A stretch of DNA of 64,000 nt from Anaerobaca lacustris (GTDB lineage: Bacteria > Planctomycetota > Phycisphaerae > Sedimentisphaerales > Anaerobacaceae), in assembly GCF_030012215.1 (NCBI RefSeq), contig NZ_JASCXX010000010.1, forward strand, positions 120,408-184,407, read 5' to 3'. Below the pieces are notes generated by a model. It saw only the letters and a program-made list of their open reading frames with translations. It made no database searches and had not been told where the DNA came from. Shown in pieces: positions 52,101 through 59,318 of the stretch (positions within the stretch are counted from its first letter, which is position 1; every line of letters starts with the position of its first letter). Position numbers and translations under genes: made by a program.

Positions 52101-52800
52101 CAGCGTCGAGCCCGAGGCCGGCCTGCGAGAACTCAGCGAGGACGAGTGGGCCCGCTTCGCGGAGAACGAGAGGACGCGAGTCCTGGCGGCCACGGAGCTG
52201 GAAACCTCGCTGCCGCGCGTCACGCAGATCGACCCGTCGGTCGGCTCGGAGTCCAAGACGCGGGCCTTGATCGCCATCGTGCTTTCGCTGTCGGCCATCG
52301 TGGCCTACGTGTGGGTCCGCTTCGGCACCGTCCGCTACGGTCTGACCGCCATCGCCGCCCTGGTTCACGACGTCGTCATCACGCTGGGCGCTGTGACGGC
52401 CTGCGCCTATATCGCCGACACGGCGATCGGCCGGGCCCTGCTCATCGGCGATTTCAAGATCGACCTGGCGATGATCGCGGCCTTCCTGACCCTGATCGGC
52501 TACTCGCTCAACGATACGATCGTCGTCTTCGACCGCATCCGCGAGAACCGGCACAAGGCCCAGCTCACGCCGCAGACCGTCACCAACAGCATCAACCAGA
52601 CCATCTCAAGGACGCTGATGACGTCATTTACCACGTTCATCGTGATCCTGATCATGTACATCTTTGGCGGCCAGGGACTGCGAGGCTTCACCTTCGCCAT
52701 CGGCCTCGGCGTCATCATCGGAACGTATTCGTCGATCGCCATCGCCGCCCCGCTGTTGCTGGTCGGCGCGAATCGGCAGCAGGACAAACAGAAGAAGTAG
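49135..52800 (+). CDS. secDF: SecDF fusion, preprotein translocase subunit
   Basis: This 1221-aa inner-membrane protein joins SecD and SecF and drives late protein export with the proton motive force. The SecD half starts 'LKQGIDLAGGTSLIYAI', and the TM4 signature 'MSVDANVLIFERIREEQAKG' is intact. The SecF half starts near 715 with 'IEFTGGTSVQINLK' and has 'LIGYSLNDTIVVFDRIREN'. Standard SecDF is about 750-850 aa. The excess is a coiled-coil-like insertion after P1 in SecD (about 95-310) and a large periplasmic insertion of about 250 residues in SecF (about 780-1035). Fusion is common in planctomycetes. Confidence 0.95.
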   Translation: MNKNLVPKSILTVVLVAAALWTLYPPNKTLKQGIDLAGGTSLIYAIDTEGLSPAEEQDLAQRMIQVLRRRIDPANIQNLVWRPQGNTRFEIQMPLASRAAQQMRQEYEVALNDLLAKNMNPASIIRALQDTDAERAEAFARVAQGDANRREILEELASTYDARKEAQDKRDALYQKLDALKATLTDAGVAMDRVEANRGDWTRLGPDQLATALKDFAASEEQIASLTEYVTAYRELATVLNQLTAESGLNDKFEAARRRLDQLNLTMDQITYTLELPEKSPLRLEQIERLKTNFPDRAADIENLVAAYDTYRPFQGQLDDPRDLQRMLKGAGILEWRVLPTGGRPELGETEIERYRQALIEKGPRYASDTQYVWCPIEDPAEFGAPDAVFAQFGDKTYVLASNRPNEAILRTPGGREWKLERAYPSSDNMGRRAIGFRLDERGGMLFYTVTAANPGRPLAILLDGVAISAPLISQDRPIGSEGIIMGSFTPTDITNMVNKLNAGSLPARLIEQPISEKTIGPSIGADNRDRSIRAGIIGLMVVVVVMAVYYLFAGAIADVALLLNIFFVLAIMAGLRATFTLPGIAGIILTIGMSVDANVLIFERIREEQAKGMGLASAIRNGYERAFRAIFDANLTTFITAAILYYVASEEIKGFAIVLMLGIASSLFTALFVTRLVFDFLVSKRLIKDRLAMLRLIHEPNINWMGMRKVFFVVSSVLIVGGLLVFFTRDNAKNNKYDIEFTGGTSVQINLKEGVSLSRQDVQDRIVAIAIELGNPALRAVNVYSIGESGRQYEITTTATNKTRSVVRFADGHGQTPETITATIRKTQSELHRELAGLAVAADSKNANTFVVTTSRVNPSIMQNLLEQAFPQAAIEAPQIDEVVTGAIREAFEGQLEVQENLDPQIVSEQRITTEMVDTYPELAGYLGGLKIECRIDQAASLDDIDRRLKDLRFKPDTQRLAWYNYDLFGSGIRPVDSDEPLNAFVYVSVEPEAGLRELSEDEWARFAENERTRVLAATELETSLPRVTQIDPSVGSESKTRALIAIVLSLSAIVAYVWVRFGTVRYGLTAIAALVHDVVITLGAVTACAYIADTAIGRALLIGDFKIDLAMIAAFLTLIGYSLNDTIVVFDRIRENRHKAQLTPQTVTNSINQTISRTLMTSFTTFIVILIMYIFGGQGLRGFTFAIGLGVIIGTYSSIAIAAPLLLVGANRQQDKQKK

Positions 52801-52813
52801 ACGTACATGGAGA

Positions 52814-52841
52814 CCGGTGGGGCCTCGCCAGACCCCACCGG
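52814..52841. other. strong hairpin after secDF
   Basis: A perfect 9-bp stem (CCGGTGGGG ... CCCCACCGG) with a 10-nt loop lies 14 bp past the secDF stop and before the LysM gene. No T-run follows, so it may terminate weakly or stabilise the secDF mRNA 3' end. Confidence 0.55.
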
Positions 52842-52889
52842 CGCCATGTTCGGCGCACGAACGATCCTGGTACGAGCTTGGCCTGAACG

Positions 52890-53396
52890 GTGGACAGAGA
52901 TTTCAAAATCGGAGTGATCTGCGGCGTGGTCCTGGCGGGCCTGGCCCTGGTCTGGGTGGCGACGCGTCCGACCCTGACGACCCAGGCGCGGATGTTCAGC
53001 CCTTCGGTCGCCTCGTTGCAGGAAGATCGCGAGCCGGCCGATTCGGCGCCCGCCGAGCCGGACCGCACCACCGCTGCGACCACCCCACCGCCGTCATCCG
53101 ACATCCCCCCCGCCGAGCGCATTCTCGGGCAGGCCGAGCCGAGCCGAGCCGAACGTCCCGCCGCCGTCGTCGAGCCGCAGCCCGCCGCACGGCAATCGGA
53201 TTCGGCGGTCCATGAGCAGGATCAGAAGATCACCACCACCCGCTTCCACATCGTCCAGAAGGACGAAACCCTCTCGGCCATCTCGCAACAGTACTACGGC
53301 ACCGCCAACCAGTGGCGCAAGATCCTTGCCGCCAACGAGCAGAACATCAAGGACGCCAACAGGATCCGCCCCGGAACCAAGCTCATCATTCCGTAG
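52890..53396 (+). CDS. LysM-domain membrane-anchored protein
   Basis: The 168-aa protein has an N-terminal membrane helix (IGVICGVVLAGLALVWV). A Pro/Ala/Glu-rich linker of about 80 residues follows, then one C-terminal LysM domain ('FHIVQKDETLSAISQQYYGTANQWRKILAANEQNI...RIRPGTKLIIP'), which binds peptidoglycan GlcNAc. It starts with GTG at 52890 without a strong SD. No enzymatic domain is fused, so it is probably a wall tether. This type follows secDF here; it could also depend on secDF transcription. Confidence 0.85.
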   Translation: MDRDFKIGVICGVVLAGLALVWVATRPTLTTQARMFSPSVASLQEDREPADSAPAEPDRTTAATTPPPSSDIPPAERILGQAEPSRAERPAAVVEPQPAARQSDSAVHEQDQKITTTRFHIVQKDETLSAISQQYYGTANQWRKILAANEQNIKDANRIRPGTKLIIP

Positions 53397-53419
53397 GACG
53401 GGCGAACCATCCTTTGCCG

Positions 53420-54178
53420 CTACGGGATCGCCGCCGCCGCATCCCGGTCCACGAGCCAGATGACCTTGCCCAATACGGGCCAGAGGATGTGAATCGGATA
53501 GCGAACCTCGTCGGGCTCGCCGGTCAGCACCTTTCGCAGCGTCTCGGCCTTCTCGGTCCCCGAAACCAGCACCGCCAGGCGTTTGGCGGCCCGTAGCACC
53601 GGATGGGTCAGCGTAATCCGATTGAGCCGGCCGTCCATGACGTAGACGACGCACGCCAGGTCGTCCGTATCGAACGGGGCGAAACAGTTGGGCAACAGCG
53701 ATGCGGTGTGCCCGTCGGCCCCCATCCCGAGCACGATCAGGTCGAACTCGGGCACGCCGTCCTCATCGAGCCCGAAGGCATTGCGGAGAATCGTCTCGTA
53801 GGACCGGGCCGCCGTGCAGATGTCCTCGTGCTCCGTCGGAATGCGGTGGATGTTGTCCGGCGGGATCGGGACCTTCTTCAGAAGCGCTTCGGCCGCAAGA
53901 CGGTAATTGCTCTGAGGCGAGTCGGCCGGGACGTACCGCTCATCGACCCAGTACACGTGGATGTGTTGCCAGTGAAGCGCCTGCGCCGCGGGACTGGCCG
54001 CCAGTCTCTCAAACGCGAGCTTGGGCGTCTGGCCGCCGGAGAGGGCCACGTGGAAGGTCCCCCTCGACTCCAACGCCTCGCGCGCAGTTGAGACGAACAG
54101 ATGCACCGCCCGCGACGCCAGTTCCTCGGCATCGCTGACGACCTCGATATTGGGCCGGTATTTCGCGGTGGCTTCCAT
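53420..54178 (-). CDS. pgl: 6-phosphogluconolactonase
   Basis: The 252-aa enzyme hydrolyses 6-phosphogluconolactone in the oxidative pentose phosphate pathway. It is of the DevB/SOL type: 'FHVALSGGQTPKLAFERLA', 'IHVYWVDERYVPADSPQSNYRLA' and 'DLIVLGMGADGHTASLLP' contain the phosphate-binding and catalytic residues (HTAS with His). The start at the ATG at 54178 has GGAGG about 10 nt upstream. zwf and gnd are not adjacent. It lies behind the efflux-type operon on the same strand, with a 93-bp gap. Confidence 0.93.
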   Translation of the reverse strand: MEATAKYRPNIEVVSDAEELASRAVHLFVSTAREALESRGTFHVALSGGQTPKLAFERLAASPAAQALHWQHIHVYWVDERYVPADSPQSNYRLAAEALLKKVPIPPDNIHRIPTEHEDICTAARSYETILRNAFGLDEDGVPEFDLIVLGMGADGHTASLLPNCFAPFDTDDLACVVYVMDGRLNRITLTHPVLRAAKRLAVLVSGTEKAETLRKVLTGEPDEVRYPIHILWPVLGKVIWLVDRDAAAAIP

Positions 54179-54271
54179 GACCTGGCCGCCTCCAATCACC
54201 GTCAAATCACCTTGTCATTATCCGACGTCCGGCCGTCGATTGCCAGAAAAATCCCGAAAAACCCCCGCAGG

Positions 54272-55462
54272 CTACCCGTCGCCCGAATCCGCCAGGGCGC
54301 GCACCGCCATCCCTTCGGCAAGCCCGTCGAACGCGCCGGTGACGACCAAGGCCCCATCGGAAAGGCCCGAAACGACGTAAGCGTGCCGCTGGTCGGTCCG
54401 CACGATCTCCACAGGCCGGATCGTCAGCCGGCCGTCTTCGACGAGCCAGATGCGGTCGCCGCCCACAACGGCGTCCAGCGGAACGGCCATCGCATGATTC
54501 AGCGTCCTTCCGGCGATCAGGACCTCGACGACGGTGCCCGGCAGCAGCGGCGGCCGGCCCGCCGAGACCTCCAGCGGCCGGGGGACCTCCACCACCACGG
54601 GGACCATCCGCGACGCGGTGTCCACCTGCCCCATCATTCGCGTGATGTACCCGGGCCAGATATGCGTGCCCCCGCCGAAGTCGGCCCGCACGTCGGCCGG
54701 GACTCTGCTCTCATCGAACCGGCCGGCAAGGGCGTCCGACAGCGACAATAGGTCGAGCCAGGCCACATCATCGCTTGGAAGAAGCACCTCCACCTCGAAG
54801 GCATCGATCCCGCGTGCGGTCGCCAGGGGCTGTCCGGCCACAACGTACTGGCCAAGGTCCACCGCCTGACCCGCAATGATCGCATCGAACGGTAGCGAGA
54901 TCGTCGTCCTCTCCAACCTCAGTTCGGCCACCGACAACTGCGCCTTGGCCGATTCGAGAGCGGCCCTGGCCCGCCGAATCCGAGGCTCTCGCAGCATGCG
55001 CAGCGGGTCCGCCCCCGCCTGGCCGTCGGGCTGGCCCCATTCGCGACGCTCCACCTCCGCCTCGGCGATCTCCGTATCCAGTCCCGCCTGCGCCTCGGCC
55101 ACCGCCGCCCGGGCCTGTCGCGCAGCCAGTTCGTACTCGCGCGGATCGACCTGGACGATCCTCTCGTTGGCCCGAATGACGCCGCCGGCTCTGAATTGGG
55201 AATGGACGAACACCACCCTGCCGGCCACCTCCGGGGCGATCTCCATCGAGACCTTGGGCCTCACGGCCCCGTGGCCCCGAACGACCACCGGAACCTCACC
55301 GGCGACAAATCGGCGGACCCGAACCTCTGGCGGCAGGACCTCCTCCTCGACGCACTCGGGCGGTCGGCGAAGCATGACAAACGCCGCGACCGCAACCACA
55401 ACCACAACAACGAGCGCCCACAACAGCGAGCCCCGCCCCGTTCGTGTCACCGTCTCGGTCAT
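54272..55462 (-). CDS. RND-type membrane-fusion (periplasmic adaptor) protein
   Basis: The 396-aa protein has one N-terminal membrane helix (ALVVVVVVAVAAFVML). A lipoyl/barrel-sandwich hybrid domain follows ('KVSMEIAPEVAGRVVFVHSQFRAGGVIRANERIVQVD'), then an alpha-hairpin (about 110-175) and the beta-barrel and MP domains ('ISLPFDAIIAGQAVDLGQYVVAGQPLA'). It joins an inner-membrane pump to an outer-membrane channel. The ORF overlaps the upstream channel gene at ATGA. No pump gene follows; pgl comes next, so the partner must be encoded elsewhere. Confidence 0.88.
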   Translation of the reverse strand: MTETVTRTGRGSLLWALVVVVVVAVAAFVMLRRPPECVEEEVLPPEVRVRRFVAGEVPVVVRGHGAVRPKVSMEIAPEVAGRVVFVHSQFRAGGVIRANERIVQVDPREYELAARQARAAVAEAQAGLDTEIAEAEVERREWGQPDGQAGADPLRMLREPRIRRARAALESAKAQLSVAELRLERTTISLPFDAIIAGQAVDLGQYVVAGQPLATARGIDAFEVEVLLPSDDVAWLDLLSLSDALAGRFDESRVPADVRADFGGGTHIWPGYITRMMGQVDTASRMVPVVVEVPRPLEVSAGRPPLLPGTVVEVLIAGRTLNHAMAVPLDAVVGGDRIWLVEDGRLTIRPVEIVRTDQRHAYVVSGLSDGALVVTGAFDGLAEGMAVRALADSGDG

Positions 55463-56964
55463 TTCTTCACCATCTGGGACTCCACGACCTGGGCGCCCGC
55501 CCAGTCGCCGCCCAGCGCCAGGTGCAGGTTGACGCGGGTCGTCCAGATCTGTCCCTTAAGAACGGCGACCTGTTCTTCCGCAGAGCGCCGTCGCCGTTCC
55601 GATTCCAGCACCGTTAGAAGGCCCTCGACCCCCTGCTCGTACCGTCGCCTCGACAGGTCCTCGGCCGCCCGCGACTCTTGCAACTGGCGTTGGACGTGTT
55701 CGAGCTGGCGCTGCAACAGTTGCTCGCCGATCAACGCATCCTCGACCTGACGCATGGCGTCGAGCACCACACCGCCGTAGACGGCCGCCGCCTCCTCATA
55801 CCGGGCCTTGGCCGCCCGGACCTGCGCGCGAAGCTGGCCCCCTCGGAAGATGGGCTGGGCGAGGTTGAACGCGGCCGAATAGGTCTCGGAGAAGTTCTTC
55901 CAGATGTCCTCCCACTGATCGGCGCTGCGGCCGTAGCTGGCCGTCAGGACCAGATCGGGATAGAGCTGCGCGATGCTGGCGCCGACCCGCTCGTTGGCGG
56001 CCCGCAGGGCGAACTCCGCCGCCCGCACGTCGGGACGCCGATCCAGCAGCGTGCCGGGCACCCCCACCGGGGCCGAGGCCAGGTCGGGCAGTTCCGGCAG
56101 GGTCTGCGGCAGGGCCGACGAGGTCCCCGGCTGCCGGCCGACCAGCACGTCCAGCGAATGACGCGACATCGCCAGCGCCGAAGCGATGGCCGGCTCCTGC
56201 GCCCTGGCCCCCTCCAGACCGGCGCGGGCCAGACGCACGTCCACCGGCCCGACCAGCCCGGCACGATGCCGCCGTTCCGTGATCTCCAGCGTGTTTTCAA
56301 GGCTCTCGATGTTCGCCTTCGCCAGCGCCAGACGTCTCTGGGCGACCGCCACGTCGATCCGCGCCTGGATCACCAGCGAGATGGTCGAGTTGGTCAGCGC
56401 CTGCCGATTCGCCTCCGACGCCAGCAGGTCCTCCCATGCCGCCCGCTTGGCCCGACGCAGTTTGCCCCAGAAATCCACCAGATACGAAACCGAGATATCC
56501 TGCGACCACGTCGTCGTCAGCGGGCTGAACCCGCCGCTGAACGCCGACAGCAGAGGATCGTTGGGGTCTTCGGCACCGCCGCCACCGCCGAAGTTGAAGT
56601 AGCGCTTGCTGCGGTCCCGCGTGATGCCGTACGAGACCTCGGGCCAGAGCCGGCCCTTCGCCTCGGACAGACCCTCGCGAGCCTGGAGCACCCTTGCCGC
56701 CGAGGCCCTCAGGTCGTAATTGCCTTCCAGGGCCTGCTGGACCAGATCGGCCGTCACCGGATCGCCGAACCGCTCCCACCAGCGATCCAGCTCTTCCACG
56801 TCGCCAAGGCGCTCGACCTGGTCCGGGGCGTGGACGAACCGCGTCGCCGTCTCGGCGGGCGTCTCGGGCCGGGAATACTTCGGACCCATCATGCAGCCCC
56901 CGGCCACAACGGCCGCGATACAATACGTCAATACCTGCACAACCCAACGGGCATCGGCCTTCAT
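55459..56964 (-). CDS. outer-membrane efflux channel (TolC/NodT-type lipoprotein)
   Basis: The 501-aa protein has a lipobox-like signal (CIAAVVAGGCMM) and two outer-membrane efflux repeats in NodT order: 'YDLRASAARVLQAREGLSEAKGRLWPEV' and 'LRAANERVGASIAQLYPDLVLTASYG'. 'GTLLDRRPDVRAAEFALRAA' is a NodT hallmark. It forms the trimeric exit duct of tripartite pumps. It overlaps the downstream adaptor gene by 4 bp and the upstream TetR gene by 4 bp, so the three form one tight operon. Confidence 0.93.
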   Translation of the reverse strand: MKADARWVVQVLTYCIAAVVAGGCMMGPKYSRPETPAETATRFVHAPDQVERLGDVEELDRWWERFGDPVTADLVQQALEGNYDLRASAARVLQAREGLSEAKGRLWPEVSYGITRDRSKRYFNFGGGGGAEDPNDPLLSAFSGGFSPLTTTWSQDISVSYLVDFWGKLRRAKRAAWEDLLASEANRQALTNSTISLVIQARIDVAVAQRRLALAKANIESLENTLEITERRHRAGLVGPVDVRLARAGLEGARAQEPAIASALAMSRHSLDVLVGRQPGTSSALPQTLPELPDLASAPVGVPGTLLDRRPDVRAAEFALRAANERVGASIAQLYPDLVLTASYGRSADQWEDIWKNFSETYSAAFNLAQPIFRGGQLRAQVRAAKARYEEAAAVYGGVVLDAMRQVEDALIGEQLLQRQLEHVQRQLQESRAAEDLSRRRYEQGVEGLLTVLESERRRRSAEEQVAVLKGQIWTTRVNLHLALGGDWAGAQVVESQMVKK

Positions 56965-57614
56965 TTTCTCTCTCCATTGGCGTAGCCGCGAATCCCCGCA
57001 GCAGAAAACCTGACGATGTGCTCCACCGTCTTCTCAAGATCCCGTTGCGGCCCCCCCGCACCGCCGCATTGCTCGAACATCTGCCGGGCGACGATCGCAT
57101 GCACGAGCTGCCCCACGACCGACAAAATGATCGGCCCGACCGCCTCCGGCTCCAGCCACGGGCACAGCCGTTCGAGCGCCTCGCTCAACACCGCCATCAC
57201 CGGGTTGGCCATCTCGCGCACGAACATGTCGGCCGGCAGGTGCGGATCGACCATCTCGCGGACCATCAGTTCCACGAATCGACAGCGTCCCTGCCCTTCC
57301 AGTCCCTGCCCGTCGAGCAGAGGTTCAAGGAAAGACCGGGCGTACGAACCAAGCAGCTCTTCCAGAGCCGGCTCGGGCCCCCCGGACATGACCCGGTCAA
57401 TGGCGGCGATGCGGGTCTCCCGCAGGGTCGCCAGCCAGCGACGCCAGAACGCGACGTACAGCTTCTCCTTGCCGCCGAAATAGTAGTTGATCGCCGCGAC
57501 GTTGCACCCGGCCGCCGACGCGATCTCCCGGACGCTCGTGTCCTTGAAGCCACGCCGGCAGAACAGATCCTCGGCCGCCTCCAGAAGTCGATCTTGAACC
57601 CCTTTGTCGTTCAT
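56961..57614 (-). CDS. TetR-family repressor (CecR/DUF1956-like)
   Basis: The 217-aa regulator has the HTH 'LLEAAEDLFCRRGFKDTSVREIASAAGCNVAAINYYFGGKEKLY' near residues 10-52. The ligand domain contains 'MVREMVDPHLPADMFVREMANPVMAVL', typical of the CecR/DUF1956 subfamily, which controls transport genes including drug and iron-type exporters. It is the first gene of the operon with the channel and adaptor, so it should autoregulate. A palindromic AT-rich site lies about 70 bp upstream. Confidence 0.9.
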   Translation of the reverse strand: MNDKGVQDRLLEAAEDLFCRRGFKDTSVREIASAAGCNVAAINYYFGGKEKLYVAFWRRWLATLRETRIAAIDRVMSGGPEPALEELLGSYARSFLEPLLDGQGLEGQGRCRFVELMVREMVDPHLPADMFVREMANPVMAVLSEALERLCPWLEPEAVGPIILSVVGQLVHAIVARQMFEQCGGAGGPQRDLEKTVEHIVRFSAAGIRGYANGERK

Positions 57615-57679
57615 AGGCCCCGCCGGTCATCGATGCACGCGCATCCGGCTACATCCGAAACGAAACGCTTTATACAACA

Positions 57680-57696
57680 GTTTAAAACACTTGTTT
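57680..57696. promoter_or_regulatory. candidate TetR operator
   Basis: The overlapping palindromes GTTTAAAAC (57680-57688) and AAACACTTGTTT (57685-57696) stand in an AT-rich patch 66-82 bp upstream of the TetR start. They are embedded in a longer imperfect AACA...TGTT inverted repeat. Position and symmetry suit autoregulation. Confidence 0.45.
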
Positions 57697-57794
57697 CAAA
57701 AATCAATGCCCTACCGCCGACAATCCCCGCCCGCCGGCCTCACGGACCGCCCCCGCACCCCCGCACAATTCGCACAGAATCGATGCAAAAAGAT

Positions 57795-57824
57795 TTGACA
57801 GGACGGCCGCCAAATCGCTATATT
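57795..57824 (+). promoter_or_regulatory. promoter of tRNA-Asp
   Basis: A consensus TTGACA (57795-57800) and TATATT (57819-57824) are spaced by 18 bp. The tRNA 5' end lies 17 bp beyond, as expected for a stable-RNA promoter. Confidence 0.8.
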
Positions 57825-57840
57825 CTCTGTTCTATCGGTT

Positions 57841-57914
57841 GGGGCCGTAGCTCAATTGGTTAGAGCATCGGACTGTCGATCCGAAGGTTGAGGGTTCGAG
57901 TCCCTTCGGCCTCG
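57841..57914 (+). tRNA. tRNA-Asp (GUC)
   Basis: A 74-nt cloverleaf folds cleanly: acceptor GGGGCCG with CGGCCTC plus discriminator G, D-stem GCTC/GAGC, and anticodon stem TCGGA/TCCGA with loop CTGTCGA. The anticodon is GTC. The T-arm is GAGGG-TTCGAGT-CCCTT. CCA is not encoded. A promoter precedes and a terminator follows. Its 3' half is overlapped by the convergent integrase gene, marking it as an attachment site. Confidence 0.97.
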
Positions 57915-59092
57915 CTGCAAACCCCGCTGGTGACAGCGCCAGCGGGGTTTTCTTCTGCGCTCCCCTGTGGTTGGGTGCACCTGCCTGCACCTGAAAACGC
58001 CAAGTTTTCCGCCAAGTCAAACGGGGTCGTGACATGCCTTCCATCGGTGCCTGTAGCACGCTGGGATTGCGTCTCGGGTCTGGACAGATCAGGCAGCATC
58101 TCAAGGGCGGCCCGCTCATCGTTCATGCGTACATGGGTATAGCGATCTGTCTGGGCACTGGACTTGTGCCGGGCCAATTTCTGTGCTACCCGGCTCGGAG
58201 CATGGCTCAGGCCTGTGATGAACGTGTGCCTCGTGGCGTGGAAGTCCAGAACGCGCCCCTGTTCGTCTTCATAGGCAATGCCGGCAGCTTCCAGGTCGGC
58301 CTTTAGCATGTCGGCCGTCTTGTCGGTTAGCCGCTTATACCGGCCGCCGAAGACCTTGGCCGTAGGCAGCTTGCCGCCCAGGTGCTCGCGCAGGGCCTCA
58401 GCAAGTTCAGGGCGAAGCGGTACGGTGTCGGTTTCCCGGTGTTTGCTGTAGGCCGCCCGTACGGTGACGGTCAAGGCGTCCAGGTCGAAGGCCCCTGCCG
58501 TCAAGGTCCGCACTTCGTTTGCCCGCAGGCCCGTCCCGGCACAGAAGCGATAGAGCAGGGCCCGCTCGGGTCCGCCCATGCCGAACCGCTCCGGCCCCTC
58601 GATCGTGATCGCGATCAGCTTTCGCAGTTCGTCCGGCGTGGCCGCCCTGCGCTGCCGTCGTACGTCGGCTTTCTCATTGAGCTTCTTGAGGCTTTGGACG
58701 CGGCTCTCTGTCGCCTGCCCCGTGTCCACCATCCATCGGCAGAAGCCTTTGAGGGCGGTAAGATACCCGTTGGATCGACGCACGCTCAGGCCGTCATCTC
58801 TCAGGGCCTTCAGGAAGCGTTCCACCTTGCCGGGGGCGATATCTGAGAACGCCGTGAACCGGCAGCCGTCGAAGATCCGCGTGAGCATGGATTCGTTCTC
58901 GCCCACATACTTCGGCGTCCGCTCCTTGGCTCTGAGGTGCTGTAGGAAGTCCGCGAGCAACTCCTTCAACGCCCTTCCCCCGGCTGCACGCGTCGAATCG
59001 AGCAGGCCGATCTGGACGAACCGCTCGGTCAGTTTGGGGGGGACGCGCTCCAGCCAATGGGACAGGTCTGCGTCGGGCTGCTGGTTCCCCAT
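57860..59092 (-). CDS. tyrosine recombinase (integrase), main reading frame
   Basis: The 410-aa frame carries a SAM-like core-binding domain (about 40-125) and a catalytic domain with Arg190 (CAGTGLRANEVRTL), Lys217, His285 and Arg288 (HATRHTF), His309 and Tyr318 (TDRYTHV), a complete active site. The last 17 codons are antisense to tRNA-Asp, giving the familiar 'EGTRTLNLRIDSPML' tail; the true protein may depend on the integrated state for its stop. Coding-like sequence continues upstream of this ATG without a start codon, so the N-terminus appears separated by a frameshift (see 59191-59318). It should excise and insert the element. Confidence 0.9.
   Translation of the reverse strand: MGNQQPDADLSHWLERVPPKLTERFVQIGLLDSTRAAGGRALKELLADFLQHLRAKERTPKYVGENESMLTRIFDGCRFTAFSDIAPGKVERFLKALRDDGLSVRRSNGYLTALKGFCRWMVDTGQATESRVQSLKKLNEKADVRRQRRAATPDELRKLIAITIEGPERFGMGGPERALLYRFCAGTGLRANEVRTLTAGAFDLDALTVTVRAAYSKHRETDTVPLRPELAEALREHLGGKLPTAKVFGGRYKRLTDKTADMLKADLEAAGIAYEDEQGRVLDFHATRHTFITGLSHAPSRVAQKLARHKSSAQTDRYTHVRMNDERAALEMLPDLSRPETQSQRATGTDGRHVTTPFDLAENLAFSGAGRCTQPQGSAEENPAGAVTSGVCSEAEGTRTLNLRIDSPML
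57919..57956 (+). terminator. intrinsic terminator of tRNA-Asp
   Basis: A 12-bp stem (57919-57930 with 57939-57950, AAACCCCGCTGG / CCAGCGGGGTTT) with an 8-nt loop is followed by TCTTCT after a T-run. It ends the tRNA transcript and lies inside the integrase 3' end on the opposite strand. Confidence 0.85.
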
Positions 59093-59190
59093 GCGGAGTT
59101 CGATCAGCTTCTTGATTTGCAGGGCAAAGACATGGGAGCGGCCCTTGTCTACGAACGCCGGGAAGCGACGAACGATTTCGCGATGATCGC

Positions 59191-59318
59191 GTAGCTCGCC
59201 GCCGCTCGGCTGCCCTCCGTCGGATCCACTCCGCGACCTGAGGCAGTGTCATAGCGTCGTTCGGCGCGTCAAAAAGGCTCTGGCCTATCGCGTGCAGGTA
59301 GGCTTGCCGTTGCATCAT
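59191..59318 (-). pseudogene. N-terminal fragment of the integrase in another frame
   Basis: An ATG at 59318 with an AGGT-type SD opens 'MMQRQAYLHAIGQSLFD', and 'MTLPQVAEWIRRRAAE' follows. Around 59194-59205 a single-base change would join it to the integrase frame, giving 'AERRELRDHREIVRRFPAF' and on through 'VDKGRSHVFALQIKKLIELR' to the annotated Met at 59092. The joined protein would be about 485 aa. The first 50 bp overlap the end of the Toprim gene. An assembly error or a real mutation are both possible. Confidence 0.55.

Noticed and set aside
49069..52554. 1161-codon open frame on the minus strand opposite secDF
   Set aside because: It is the antisense of a clear SecDF gene. Such long shadows are common in GC-rich DNA, and its sequence is Asp/Arg/Gly-rich without any motif.
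57860..57914. Protein sequence 'EGTRTLNLRIDSPML' as a meaningful domain
   Set aside because: It is the antisense reading of tRNA-Asp, a well-known artefact at integrase/tRNA junctions; it only reports the attachment site.
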